A stretch of 64,000 nt of DNA. It comes from Streptomyces sp. ATexAB-D23 (GTDB taxonomy: Bacteria > Actinomycetota > Actinomycetes > Streptomycetales > Streptomycetaceae). Under the pieces are notes generated by a model. That model worked only from the letters and a program-made list of their open reading frames with translations. It was not told where the DNA came from and did no database searches. The DNA lies in assembly GCF_000373645.1 (NCBI RefSeq), contig NZ_KB892013.1, positions 350,722 through 414,721 of the forward strand, written 5' to 3'. Numbering within the stretch: position 1 is the first letter of the stretch; the number at the start of each line of letters is the position of its first letter. The translations under genes and the position numbers were made by a program. Shown piece by piece: positions 25,909-33,931 of this stretch.

Positions 25909-27099
25909 TCACACGGGTGAGAAGAGGTGGTCGCTGATGAGCCTGGCCGCGCCGGTGACTCCGGCGACGGGTCCCAGCTCGCCCAGGACGATCGGAAGGT
26001 TGCCGGTGGCCAGCGGCAGCGAGCGCCGGTAGACCTGGGCCCTGACGCCGGCCAGCAGCGTGTGGCCGAGACCGGTCACGCCGCCGCCGATCACCACCAG
26101 GGCGGGGTTGAAGAAGCTGACGAGTCCCGCGATGACCTGCCCGACCCGGTTGCCGCCTTCGCGGATCAGGCCGAGCGAGGTGGCGTCGCCCATGGCTGCC
26201 GCGGCGGCGACATCGGCCGCGGTGAGCGTCCCGGACGCCGCCAGCCGGGCCGCGAGCTCCGCGGACTGGCCGGCGCGCGCCGCGGTCTCGGCGTCGCGGG
26301 CCAGGGCGGCGCCGCTGAAGTGCGCCTCCAGGCAGCCCCGGTTGCCGCAGGCACAGAGGCGGCCCTCGGGCTCCACCTGGATGTGGCCGATGTCGCCGGC
26401 GCTGCCGGTGGCGCCGCGGTGGACGGCGCCGCCGACGACGATGCCGCAGCCGATGCCCGTACCGAGCTTGACGCAGAGGAAGTCGCTCACGGAACGGGCC
26501 ACGCCCGCGTGCTGCTCCCCCATCGCCATCAGGTTCACGTCGTTGTCGACCATGACCGGGCAGCCCAGCTCCTGGCTGAGCGCCTCGCGTACCGGGAAGC
26601 CGTCCCAGCCGGGCATGATCGGCGGTGCGACGGGGACGCCCTCGGGGAAGCGGACCGGGCCGGGGACGCCGATCCCGGCGCCGTCGAAGCCTTCGGCGAG
26701 GCCGGAGTCCCGGAGCTTCCCCGCCATGGACAGCACCTGCTCGAAGACGGCGACGGGCCCTTCGCGTACGTCCATGGGGTGGTTGAGGTGGCCCAGCACC
26801 TCCAGCTCCGCGTTGGTGACCGCCACGTCGATGGAGGTGGCGCCGATGTCGACGCCGAGGAAGCGCAGCGCCGGGGCGAGCCGGATGTTGTGGGAGCGGC
26901 GCCCGCCCCGGGAGGCGGCGAGTCCGTCGGCCACCACGAGGCCGGTCTCCAGCAGCCGGTCCACCTCGACGGCGAGCTTGGAGCGGGAGAGGTCGACCTG
27001 ATCCCCCAGCTGTGCCCGGGAGTTGGGCCCTCCGTCACGCAACAGCCGGAGCAGGCGCGCCTGATGGGCGTTCGCGGGTCGTGCCGTCATACGTCTCAC
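25909..27099 (-). CDS. ROK-family transcriptional regulator
   Basis: A 396-residue protein: N-terminal winged HTH (QARLLRLLRDGGPNSRAQLGDQVDLSRSKL split across residues 12-41) and a sugar-kinase-like ROK domain (FLGVDIGATSIDVAV, GIGVPGPV). It has the zinc motif CACGNRGCLEAHFSG. GTG at 27099 is chosen because GGAGG lies five bases upstream; an ATG three codons later is too far from it. It is the first gene of the sugar operon and most likely represses it until a sugar or sugar phosphate binds. Confidence 0.93.
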   Translation of the reverse strand: MRRMTARPANAHQARLLRLLRDGGPNSRAQLGDQVDLSRSKLAVEVDRLLETGLVVADGLAASRGGRRSHNIRLAPALRFLGVDIGATSIDVAVTNAELEVLGHLNHPMDVREGPVAVFEQVLSMAGKLRDSGLAEGFDGAGIGVPGPVRFPEGVPVAPPIMPGWDGFPVREALSQELGCPVMVDNDVNLMAMGEQHAGVARSVSDFLCVKLGTGIGCGIVVGGAVHRGATGSAGDIGHIQVEPEGRLCACGNRGCLEAHFSGAALARDAETAARAGQSAELAARLAASGTLTAADVAAAAAMGDATSLGLIREGGNRVGQVIAGLVSFFNPALVVIGGGVTGLGHTLLAGVRAQVYRRSLPLATGNLPIVLGELGPVAGVTGAARLISDHLFSPV

Positions 27100-27248
27100 G
27101 CGCCCCTCCCCGCCTCATCGGCCTGTCCGTCGGGCTTGGCACGGGAACGTAGCAGCGGTTGTCCGGGACGGGAAGAAGTCGCGCGGAAATCCGCCGAACT
27201 TTTCCCACTCCAAGGACAAAGCCCGGCGCGGCGCCGGTCGCGGCGGGC

Positions 27249-28199
27249 TCAGGGGCAGCGGATCACCTGTCCCGCGTAGCTGAGGTTGCCGCCGAAGCCG
27301 AAGAGCAGCGCGGGGGCGCCGCTGGGGACCTCGCCCCGCTCGACCAGCTTGGACAGGGCCATGGGGATGGAGGCGGCGGAGGTGTTGCCGGAGTCCACCA
27401 CATCGCGCGCGATGACGGCGTTGACCGCGCCGATCTTCCTGGCGACCGGCTCGATGATCCGCAGGTTGGCCTGGTGCAGGACCACGACGGCGAGGTCCTC
27501 GGGGGTGAGGCCCGCCTTCTCGCACACCTTGCGGGCGATGGGCGGCAGCTGGGTGGTGGCCCAGCGGTAGACCGACTGGCCCTCCTGCGCGAAGCGGGGC
27601 GGCGTCCCCTCGATCCGTACCGCGTCCCCCATGGCGGGGACCGAGCCCCACAGCACCGGTCCGATGCCGGGCAGCGCCGCGTCCTCGGTGTCGGCGACCA
27701 CGACGGCCGCGCCCGCGCCGTCCCCCATCAGTACGCAGCTGGAACGATCCGTCCAGTCGACGATGTCGCCCATCTTGTCGGCGCCGATCACCAGCGCGCG
27801 GGTGGCGGCGCCGGCCCGCAGGGCGTGGTCGGCGGTGGCGAGGGCGTGGGTGAAGCCGGAACAGACCACGTTGATGTCCATGACCGCGGGCGAGGCCATG
27901 CCGAGGCGGGCGGCCACCCGGGCCGACATGCTCGGCGAGCGGTCGATGGCGGTGGAGGTGGCCACCAGCACCAGGTCGATGTCGGCCGGCTGGAGGCCCG
28001 CCCCGGCGAGGGCCTTGGCCGCGGCGTGCGCGGCGAGCTCGTCGACCGGCTCGTCGGGGCGTCCGATATGACGGGTCCGGATGCCGACGCGGCTGGTGAT
28101 CCACTCGTCACTGGTGTCGACCATGGCCGCCAGGTCCTCGTTGGTGAGTACCTTGGCGGGCTGGTAGTGGCCGAGCGCCACGACACGTGAGCCGGTCAT
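27249..28199 (-). CDS. Beta-ketoacyl-ACP synthase III (FabH-like)
   Basis: A 316-residue thiolase-fold condensing enzyme with the full Cys-His-Asn triad: Cys113 (VVCSGF), His242 (LHQANLRI) and Asn272 (GNTSAAS). It also has the C-terminal GFGGNLSYAG. It condenses an acyl-CoA starter with malonyl-ACP. No acyl carrier protein, FabD or FabF is next to it, so it is not the core fatty-acid cluster copy; it could be a second FabH with different starter use, or belong to a specialised lipid. ATG at 28199 with GAGGGGA upstream. Confidence 0.93.
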   Translation of the reverse strand: MTGSRVVALGHYQPAKVLTNEDLAAMVDTSDEWITSRVGIRTRHIGRPDEPVDELAAHAAAKALAGAGLQPADIDLVLVATSTAIDRSPSMSARVAARLGMASPAVMDINVVCSGFTHALATADHALRAGAATRALVIGADKMGDIVDWTDRSSCVLMGDGAGAAVVVADTEDAALPGIGPVLWGSVPAMGDAVRIEGTPPRFAQEGQSVYRWATTQLPPIARKVCEKAGLTPEDLAVVVLHQANLRIIEPVARKIGAVNAVIARDVVDSGNTSAASIPMALSKLVERGEVPSGAPALLFGFGGNLSYAGQVIRCP

Positions 28200-28484
28200 A
28201 AACGGGGTCCCCTCGCTACATCGGGCAGGAACCAACCAGTCTTGGTCGCTACCGCCCGGTACGGGGGCAGGTGATCCCACAGGAATACCGGCTCAGGCTT
28301 GGAGGCTTGGCAACAGCACGCCGCAGCCTTTGATTGCGTCATCCGGTTGCGGCGCCGCTTCCGATGTGCAGGACAATGTGTCTGCCGGGGCCCTCGGCCG
28401 CAGGTCGGGCAGGTGGCGTCCCGGCAGCCTACGCCCAGGGCCGCTCGCCGGCCCTCCCCCGTACAGAAATCAGGTCCAACGGTC

Positions 28485-29321
28485 ATGGGACGGGTCACCG
28501 AGCGCCGCCGCACCATCCGCATCCGGGACGGGGCCGTCTCCCGCCGCCCCGACACCCTCGTCGCCGAGGAGCCGCTGGAGATCCGGCTGAACGGCAGGCC
28601 GCTCGCCATCACGATGCGCACCCCGGGCGACGACTTCGCGCTCGCGGCGGGTTTCCTGGTGAGCGAGGGGGTGATCGGTGACACCCGCGACGTGCAGTCG
28701 ATCGTGTACTGCGCCGGCGCGACGGCCGACGGTGTGAACACCTACAACGTGGTGGACGTGAAACTCGCACCCGGTGTCGAGGTCCCCGACATCACACTGG
28801 AGCGCAACGTCTACACGACGTCGTCCTGCGGGCTGTGCGGCAAGGCGAGCCTGGACGCGGTCCGCACCACGACCCGCCACCCGATCGCCGACACACCCCC
28901 GCTGCGGGTGGCCCCCGCGCTGCTGGCGCGGCTCCCCGACCGGCTGCGGGCCGCCCAGCGGGTCTTCGACCGGACCGGGGGTCTGCACGCGGCGGCGCTG
29001 TTCACCGAGACGGGCGAGCCGGCCGACGTCCGCGAGGACGTCGGCCGGCACAACGCGGTCGACAAACTGGTCGGCCGCGCGCTGACCGACGGCCGGCTGC
29101 CGCTGTCCCGGTCGATCCTGCTGGTCTCGGGACGCGCCTCGTTCGAACTGGCGCAGAAGGCGGTGATGGCGGGCATTCCGATGCTGGCGGCCATCTCGGC
29201 GCCCTCGTCCCTCGCCGTGGACCTGGCGGCCGAGACCGGCCTCACCCTGGTCGGCTTCCTGCGCGGGCCCTCGATGAACGTGTACGCCGGGGAGCACCGC
29301 ATCGTGCTGGACGCCGGGTGA
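28485..29321 (+). CDS. fdhD: Formate dehydrogenase accessory sulfurtransferase FdhD
   Basis: A 278-residue protein that passes sulfur to the molybdenum cofactor of formate dehydrogenase. The conserved RLNGRPLAITMRTPGDDFALAAGFL segment (split here as RLNGRPLAITMR and DDFALAAGFLVSEG) and CGLCG with Cys115 and Cys118 identify it; ALFTETG and EDVGRHNAVDKLVG are further family motifs. No formate dehydrogenase gene is in the window. The ATG at 28485 matches the usual N-terminus MGRVTERRR. The 285 bases upstream hold no clear gene. Confidence 0.95.
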   Translation: MGRVTERRRTIRIRDGAVSRRPDTLVAEEPLEIRLNGRPLAITMRTPGDDFALAAGFLVSEGVIGDTRDVQSIVYCAGATADGVNTYNVVDVKLAPGVEVPDITLERNVYTTSSCGLCGKASLDAVRTTTRHPIADTPPLRVAPALLARLPDRLRAAQRVFDRTGGLHAAALFTETGEPADVREDVGRHNAVDKLVGRALTDGRLPLSRSILLVSGRASFELAQKAVMAGIPMLAAISAPSSLAVDLAAETGLTLVGFLRGPSMNVYAGEHRIVLDAG

Positions 29322-29391
29322 CGACGTGTCCGGCGGGTCGGTGACGGGGCCGCAGGGCAACCTCCGGTAGGTGCCGGCCGTCTCGTACTGC

Positions 29392-30645
29392 ATGCGAATC
29401 ACTTTCCTCATCCACAATGCGTACGGGATCGGAGGGACCATCACCACGACGTTCAACTTGGCCCGAGCACTGGCCGATCGGCACGATGTGGAGATCATCT
29501 CCGCGCTCCGGAACCGGGAACGGCCGAGCATCACGCTCGATCCGCGCGTGCGGCTGCGGCCCCTGGTGGATCTGCGGCACGAGAAGGACGATCCGCGGCA
29601 TCTGAGACCGGCGAAGGTCTTTCCCTCGTCCGAGTACCGCTACGGGGAGTACAGCGCGCTCACCGATGAGCGCATCGGGGCAGCGCTGGCGTCCCTCGAC
29701 ACCGATGTCGTCGTGGGGACCCGCCCAGGTCTCAACGTCCATCTGGCGCTCCAGGCTCCCGCGCGGACGGTGCGCGTCGGCCAGGAGCACCTCACGCTCG
29801 ACCACCACTCGCCGCGGCTGCGCCACGCGCTCCGCAGGGCCTATCCGCGACTGGACGCGATCACCCCCGTGACGGAGGCCGACACCGCCGTCTACCGGCG
29901 CAAGATGCGACTGCCGGGTGTACGTCTGCAAGCGCTGCCCAACAGTGTCCCCGCCCCGGGCCTCGCGCCGGCCGACGGCCGTGGGCGCATCGTGGTCGCC
30001 GCCGGCCGGCTGGCGCCGATGAAGCGGTTCGACCTGCTGATCGAGGCCTTCGCCGCGGTCGCCGCCGCGTACCCCGACTGGACGTTGCGCGTTTACGGCA
30101 GGGGTGAGGAGCGGGAGCGGCTGCGGGCGCTCATCGACCGGCTGGGGCTGTACAACAACGTCTTCCTGATGGGCGCGGTGACCCCCATGGAGTCCGAGTG
30201 GGTGAAGGGATCGGTCGGGGCGGTGACGTCCGACTACGAGCCCTTCGGCATGACCATCGTCGAGGCGATGCGCTGCGGGCTGCCGGTCGTGAGCACCGAC
30301 TGCGCGTACGGCCCCGGCGAGATCATCACCCATGGCGAGGACGGCCGCCTGGTTCCCGTCGGCGACCGGGAGGCGCTGGCAGGCGCCCTGCTGGAGCTCG
30401 TGGGCGATGACGAACTGCGCCGGCGCATGGGGCGGAGCGCACTGGAGAACTCCCGGCGCTACGGCCCCGCCCCCGTCGTGGCCCAGGCCGAGCGGCTGTT
30501 CGAGGAACTGCTGGCGGCCCGGAAGGACGGCCGGGCGGTGACCGGGAGGGACCGCGCACCGGCGAGCAGCGGCTACGCGGCCAGGGACGCCGTGCTCATC
30601 GCGGCAAGCAGTGTCGTGAGGGCCGCACGGAAGGCGCGACGATGA
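29392..30645 (+). CDS. GT4-type glycosyltransferase
   Basis: A 417-residue GT-B glycosyltransferase. The N-terminus MRITFLIHNAYGIGGTITT is typical of the acceptor-side loop; the donor-side signature is SDYEPFGMTIVEAMRCGLP (about 280-300), and RIVVAAGRLAPMKRFDLLI is the inter-domain strand. It transfers a sugar from a nucleotide donor, probably to a cell-surface glycan. The ATG at 29392 gives the family N-terminus but has no clear ribosome site; a GTG at 29371 is an alternative. Four bases overlap with the next gene, so both are made together. Confidence 0.9.
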   Translation: MRITFLIHNAYGIGGTITTTFNLARALADRHDVEIISALRNRERPSITLDPRVRLRPLVDLRHEKDDPRHLRPAKVFPSSEYRYGEYSALTDERIGAALASLDTDVVVGTRPGLNVHLALQAPARTVRVGQEHLTLDHHSPRLRHALRRAYPRLDAITPVTEADTAVYRRKMRLPGVRLQALPNSVPAPGLAPADGRGRIVVAAGRLAPMKRFDLLIEAFAAVAAAYPDWTLRVYGRGEERERLRALIDRLGLYNNVFLMGAVTPMESEWVKGSVGAVTSDYEPFGMTIVEAMRCGLPVVSTDCAYGPGEIITHGEDGRLVPVGDREALAGALLELVGDDELRRRMGRSALENSRRYGPAPVVAQAERLFEELLAARKDGRAVTGRDRAPASSGYAARDAVLIAASSVVRAARKARR

Positions 30646-31490
30646 GTGCCAGGGACGGCGAAGACGTGAACGCGCTGCTGGAGAAACCACGGGGAGCGGT
30701 GACGGTGCGGGAGGACGGGCGTCTGCTCGTAAGCGTCCGCCTGCCCCTGCCCGAGCCGGCGCAGCCGCGGCTGCTGCTCCGGCTGCGCCCGAAGAAGGGG
30801 GAGCCGGAGGAGACCGGCCGGGACCTCGCGCTGGAGCCGGCGGGGCAGGACCAGTGGCAGGCCGTCCTGGAGGCGGCCCCGGCCCTGGAGGAAGGCCGCT
30901 GGGACGCCTACGTGGTGGGGGCGCCGGGCGGGGATCGCGTGCCGCTGCTGCCCGGCCCGCGCGATGTGCGCTCGCTGGTGTCCGGCGGGGACGACGTGCC
31001 GGTCATGCCGTTGGCCGTGCGGATTCCGTACGCCACCAAGGACGGACGGCTCGCCGTACGGGCCTGGCGGCGCGCCGCGCACGCGGAGGCCGGCCGGATC
31101 GTCGTCGCGGGTGACTCGATGACCGTGACCGCGCGGCTGTTCGGCGCCCGCCTCGGTGAAGGCGCGGTGGTGTCACTGAAGCGGCGCGGGCAGCGTTCCG
31201 CGGCGACGGAGATCGCGCTCCGGGCCGACGGGGACCGGGACTTCTCGTTCACCGTCGGCTACCAGGACCTCCTGGCGGCGGCCGGGGAGGCAGCGGCGGT
31301 CTGGGACGTGTACGTCCGGCCGGCCTCCGGCGCGTCGCGGATCCGGGTCGCCCGCCTGCTGGACGACATCGCGGACCGCAAACAGGTCTTCGTCTACCCG
31401 TCCACCCCGCTCGGCACGGTATCGGCGCGCCCGTACTACACCCTGGACAACGACCTGTCCGTGGAGCTCGCACCGCGGCGCCCAAGCTGA
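30642..31490 (+). CDS. Protein of unknown function coupled to the glycosyltransferase
   Basis: A 282-residue soluble protein, no signal peptide or membrane helix. It contains repeated strand-rich units (VTVREDGRLLVSVRLPLP, LAVRIPYATKDGRLAVRAW, RIVVAGDSMTVTARLFG) and a C-terminal PYYTLDNDLSVEL, suggesting two or three beta-sandwich modules. The ATGA overlap with the glycosyltransferase indicates a functional link, perhaps carbohydrate binding or acceptor presentation (inference). No named family was recognised. Confidence 0.8.
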   Translation: MSARDGEDVNALLEKPRGAVTVREDGRLLVSVRLPLPEPAQPRLLLRLRPKKGEPEETGRDLALEPAGQDQWQAVLEAAPALEEGRWDAYVVGAPGGDRVPLLPGPRDVRSLVSGGDDVPVMPLAVRIPYATKDGRLAVRAWRRAAHAEAGRIVVAGDSMTVTARLFGARLGEGAVVSLKRRGQRSAATEIALRADGDRDFSFTVGYQDLLAAAGEAAAVWDVYVRPASGASRIRVARLLDDIADRKQVFVYPSTPLGTVSARPYYTLDNDLSVELAPRRPS

Positions 31491-31521
31491 ACGTCGCACG
31501 GGCGGCGGCTCGGCGGCGGCA

Positions 31522-32589
31522 TCATCGCCGCACGCCCGGTTGCCGCCCGCGCCCGCCGGACAGGCCCCGGCCCACCGCGACGGCGCCGGGCGCCGTGCCC
31601 TCCGGGCCGCCGTCCCCCGGGTCGCGGGCGCGCCGCTTGGCGATCACCGCGCAGACCATGAGCTGCATCTGGTGGAAGAGCATCAGCGGCAGTACGGCGA
31701 AGCTCGCCTGGGCACCGAACAGGACGCCGGCCATGGGCAGCCCCGAGGCCAGGCTCTTCTTGGAGCCGGCGAACTGGATCGCGATGCGGTCCTCCCGGCC
31801 GAAGCCGAGCCGCTTCGCCCCGTACCAGGTCACCGCGAGCATGGCCGCGAGCAGGACCGCCTCGGCGGCGAGGAGCGCGGCGAACCTGGCGGGGGTGACC
31901 TGGTGCCAGATGCCGGCGACCATGCCCTCGCTGAAGGCCGTGTAGACGACGAGCAGGATCGAGCCCCGGTCGACCAGGCCGAGGATCCGGCGGTGCCGGG
32001 CGAGGAAGCCACCGATCCGGCGGCGCAGCAGCTGCCCCGCGACGAAGGGCAGCAGCAGCTGGACGCCGATCCGCAGCAGGGCGTCGGCGGAGAAGCCGCC
32101 GCCGCTGTTTCCGAGCAGTGCGGCGGCGAGCAGCGGGGTGAGGAAGATGCCGGCGATCGAGGAGAAGGAGCCCGCGCAGATCGCGGCGGGCACGTTGCCA
32201 CGGGCGATCGAGGTGAAGGCGATCGACGACTGGATGGTCGAGGGGACGAGGCACAGGAAGAGGAAGCCGCTCTGCAACTGCGGCGACAGCACGTACGGCA
32301 CCAGTCCCCCGCTCGCCAGACCCAGCAGGGGGAAGACGACGAAGGTGGCGGCCAGGACCGCGAGGTGGAGCCGCCAGTGCCGCAGGCCCTCCAGCGCGTC
32401 GGCGGTCGACAGGCGCGCCCCGTACAGGAAGAAGAGGAACGCGACGGCTCCGGTGGAGGCGCCGCCCGCCACCTCGGCGGCACGGCCCGACGCGGGCAGC
32501 AGCGTCGCGAGGACGACGGTGCCGATCAGGGCCAGTACGTACGGGTCGATCGGCAGCCAGGACGGCGGCTGCGGGAGGCGGCGGCTCAT
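31522..32589 (-). CDS. Bile acid:sodium symporter family (SBF/YfeH-like) transporter
   Basis: A 355-residue protein with about ten membrane helices. Motifs of the SBF-like group are readable: LFFLYGARLS, LCLVPSTIQSSIAFTSIARGN and AIQFAGSKKSLASGLPMA, the last two being the discontinuous helices of the family's sodium/substrate site. It probably moves an organic anion with Na+; substrate unknown. The C-terminus has a charged tail after about 320. It is divergent from a LysR gene 118 bases away, its likely regulator. Confidence 0.9.
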   Translation of the reverse strand: MSRRLPQPPSWLPIDPYVLALIGTVVLATLLPASGRAAEVAGGASTGAVAFLFFLYGARLSTADALEGLRHWRLHLAVLAATFVVFPLLGLASGGLVPYVLSPQLQSGFLFLCLVPSTIQSSIAFTSIARGNVPAAICAGSFSSIAGIFLTPLLAAALLGNSGGGFSADALLRIGVQLLLPFVAGQLLRRRIGGFLARHRRILGLVDRGSILLVVYTAFSEGMVAGIWHQVTPARFAALLAAEAVLLAAMLAVTWYGAKRLGFGREDRIAIQFAGSKKSLASGLPMAGVLFGAQASFAVLPLMLFHQMQLMVCAVIAKRRARDPGDGGPEGTAPGAVAVGRGLSGGRGRQPGVRR

Positions 32590-32694
32590 GTGCTCCACGT
32601 GTCTTTTCGGTCGGGCCGGGCCCTGAACATCCTGCTCCGGTACGCGCCGATCGGGAATCCCGTACACCGCTCTCACTGCCATCACGGATCGCGA

Positions 32695-32700
32695 TAGCGT
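32695..32700 (+). promoter_or_regulatory. -10 element of a probable leaderless lysR-type mRNA
   Basis: TAGCGT at 32695-32700 is seven bases before the ATG at 32708 and no ribosome-binding site exists. The intergenic region also carries CGGGA-A-TCCCG near 32652-32662, a possible LysR contact. Confidence 0.5.
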
Positions 32701-32707
32701 GGCCGCC

Positions 32708-33610
32708 ATGTACGACCCCGTGCAGTTGCGCACCTTCCTCGCCGTCGCCCAGACCCTCGGCTTCACCGCCGCCGCCCGCCGGCTCGGGGTGCGGCAGTCC
32801 ACGGTGAGCCAGCATGTGCGGCGGCTTGAGGACGCGACCGGGCGGCAGCTGTTCACCCGGGACACGCACCGCGTCGACCTCACGGCGGACGGCGAGGCGA
32901 TGCTCGGCTTCGCCCGGACGATCCTGGAGGCGCACGAGCGGGCTTCGGCGTTCTTCGCCGGCACCCGGCTGCGCGGGCGGCTGCGGTTCGGCGCGTCGGA
33001 GGACTTCGTGCAGACCCGGCTGCCGGAGATCCTCCAGACGTTCCGCCGCGACCACCCGGAGGTGGAGCTCGAACTGACCGTCGAGCTGTCGGGGACCCTG
33101 CACCGGCAGCTGGAGGCGGGCCGGCTCGATCTGGTGCTGGCCAAGCGGCGGGCCGGGGACACGCACGGCGAGCTGGTCCGGCGGGACACCCTGGTCTGGA
33201 TCGGTACGCCGGGGCTGCGGATCGACCCGGACCGGCCGGTGCCGCTGGTGGTCTTCCCGCCGCCGGGCATCACCCGGGCACGGGCCCTGGAGGTGCTGGA
33301 GGAGCAGGGCCGCTCCTGGCGGGTGGCCTGCACGAGCGGCAGCCTCAGCGGTCTGATCGCCGCCGCGCAGGCGGGGCTCGGGGTGATGGTCCACACCCGC
33401 GGACTGGTGCCGCCCGCGCTGGTGCCGGTCTCGGCCAGGGCGGGGCTGCCCGAGCTGGGCGGTGTGGACTTCGTCCTGCTGCACGGCCGGCGGCGGGGCG
33501 GTGCGCAGCAGGCGGCGGACGCGCTGGCGGCGGCGATCCTGGCGGGCGGTGACCGGCTGATCCGGCCGCCCGGCGGGGCCGGTGCGGGACCGGGGCGGGA
33601 GCAGGCATGA
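32708..33610 (+). CDS. LysR-family transcriptional regulator
   Basis: A 300-residue LTTR. The N-terminal HTH (LRTFLAVAQTLGFTAAARRLG then QSTVSQHVRRLE) is textbook, followed by a coiled linker and the effector-binding domain (RLRFGASEDFVQTRLPEIL). It is divergent from the SBF transporter, the usual arrangement for a LysR regulator and its target. The ATG at 32708 is preferred over a GTG three codons earlier because a -10 element lies exactly seven bases upstream. Confidence 0.93.
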   Translation: MYDPVQLRTFLAVAQTLGFTAAARRLGVRQSTVSQHVRRLEDATGRQLFTRDTHRVDLTADGEAMLGFARTILEAHERASAFFAGTRLRGRLRFGASEDFVQTRLPEILQTFRRDHPEVELELTVELSGTLHRQLEAGRLDLVLAKRRAGDTHGELVRRDTLVWIGTPGLRIDPDRPVPLVVFPPPGITRARALEVLEEQGRSWRVACTSGSLSGLIAAAQAGLGVMVHTRGLVPPALVPVSARAGLPELGGVDFVLLHGRRRGGAQQAADALAAAILAGGDRLIRPPGGAGAGPGREQA

Positions 33611-33931
33611 CGGGGCACGGGGAGGGGGAGAATGCACGGGACGCGGCGACCGGCGCCGGGCGGACCGATCCCACCGGACCGGTCGTACGGGGGCGATCCG
33701 CCCGTACCCGCCCACACCGGCAGTGATCGCGGCGTACAGATTCGGTGGAGATTCCCGCGCGAGCCACTTACCCCGTGGTCCCAAGCACGTCCGAGCCTTG
33801 CCCATCTGGCCGGATTTCGGCCCCTGACCAGTGCAGATGACACGTTGTACGGACAGCTCCGGGCCCTCCCGCCGCGGCCGGTGGTGGGGTAGCGTCACGG
33901 CGCTGTGCGGAGCGCCACAAGGAGCAGGTCA
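33611..33931. other. 321-base intergenic region before the acyl-CoA synthetase gene
   Basis: No convincing gene on either strand. A stem GTACGGG/CCCGTAC (33685-33691 with 33701-33707) may end lysR transcription. A TAGCGT at 33890-33895 is a possible -10 for the downstream gene. Confidence 0.5.

Noticed and set aside
28196..28342. 48-codon minus-strand frame (starting MTQSKAAACCCQ) whose stop overlaps the FabH start by ATGA
   Set aside because: The overlap looks like coupling and there is a Cys triplet, but third-position GC is only about two thirds, there is no ribosome site, and FabH has its own. Kept only as a note.
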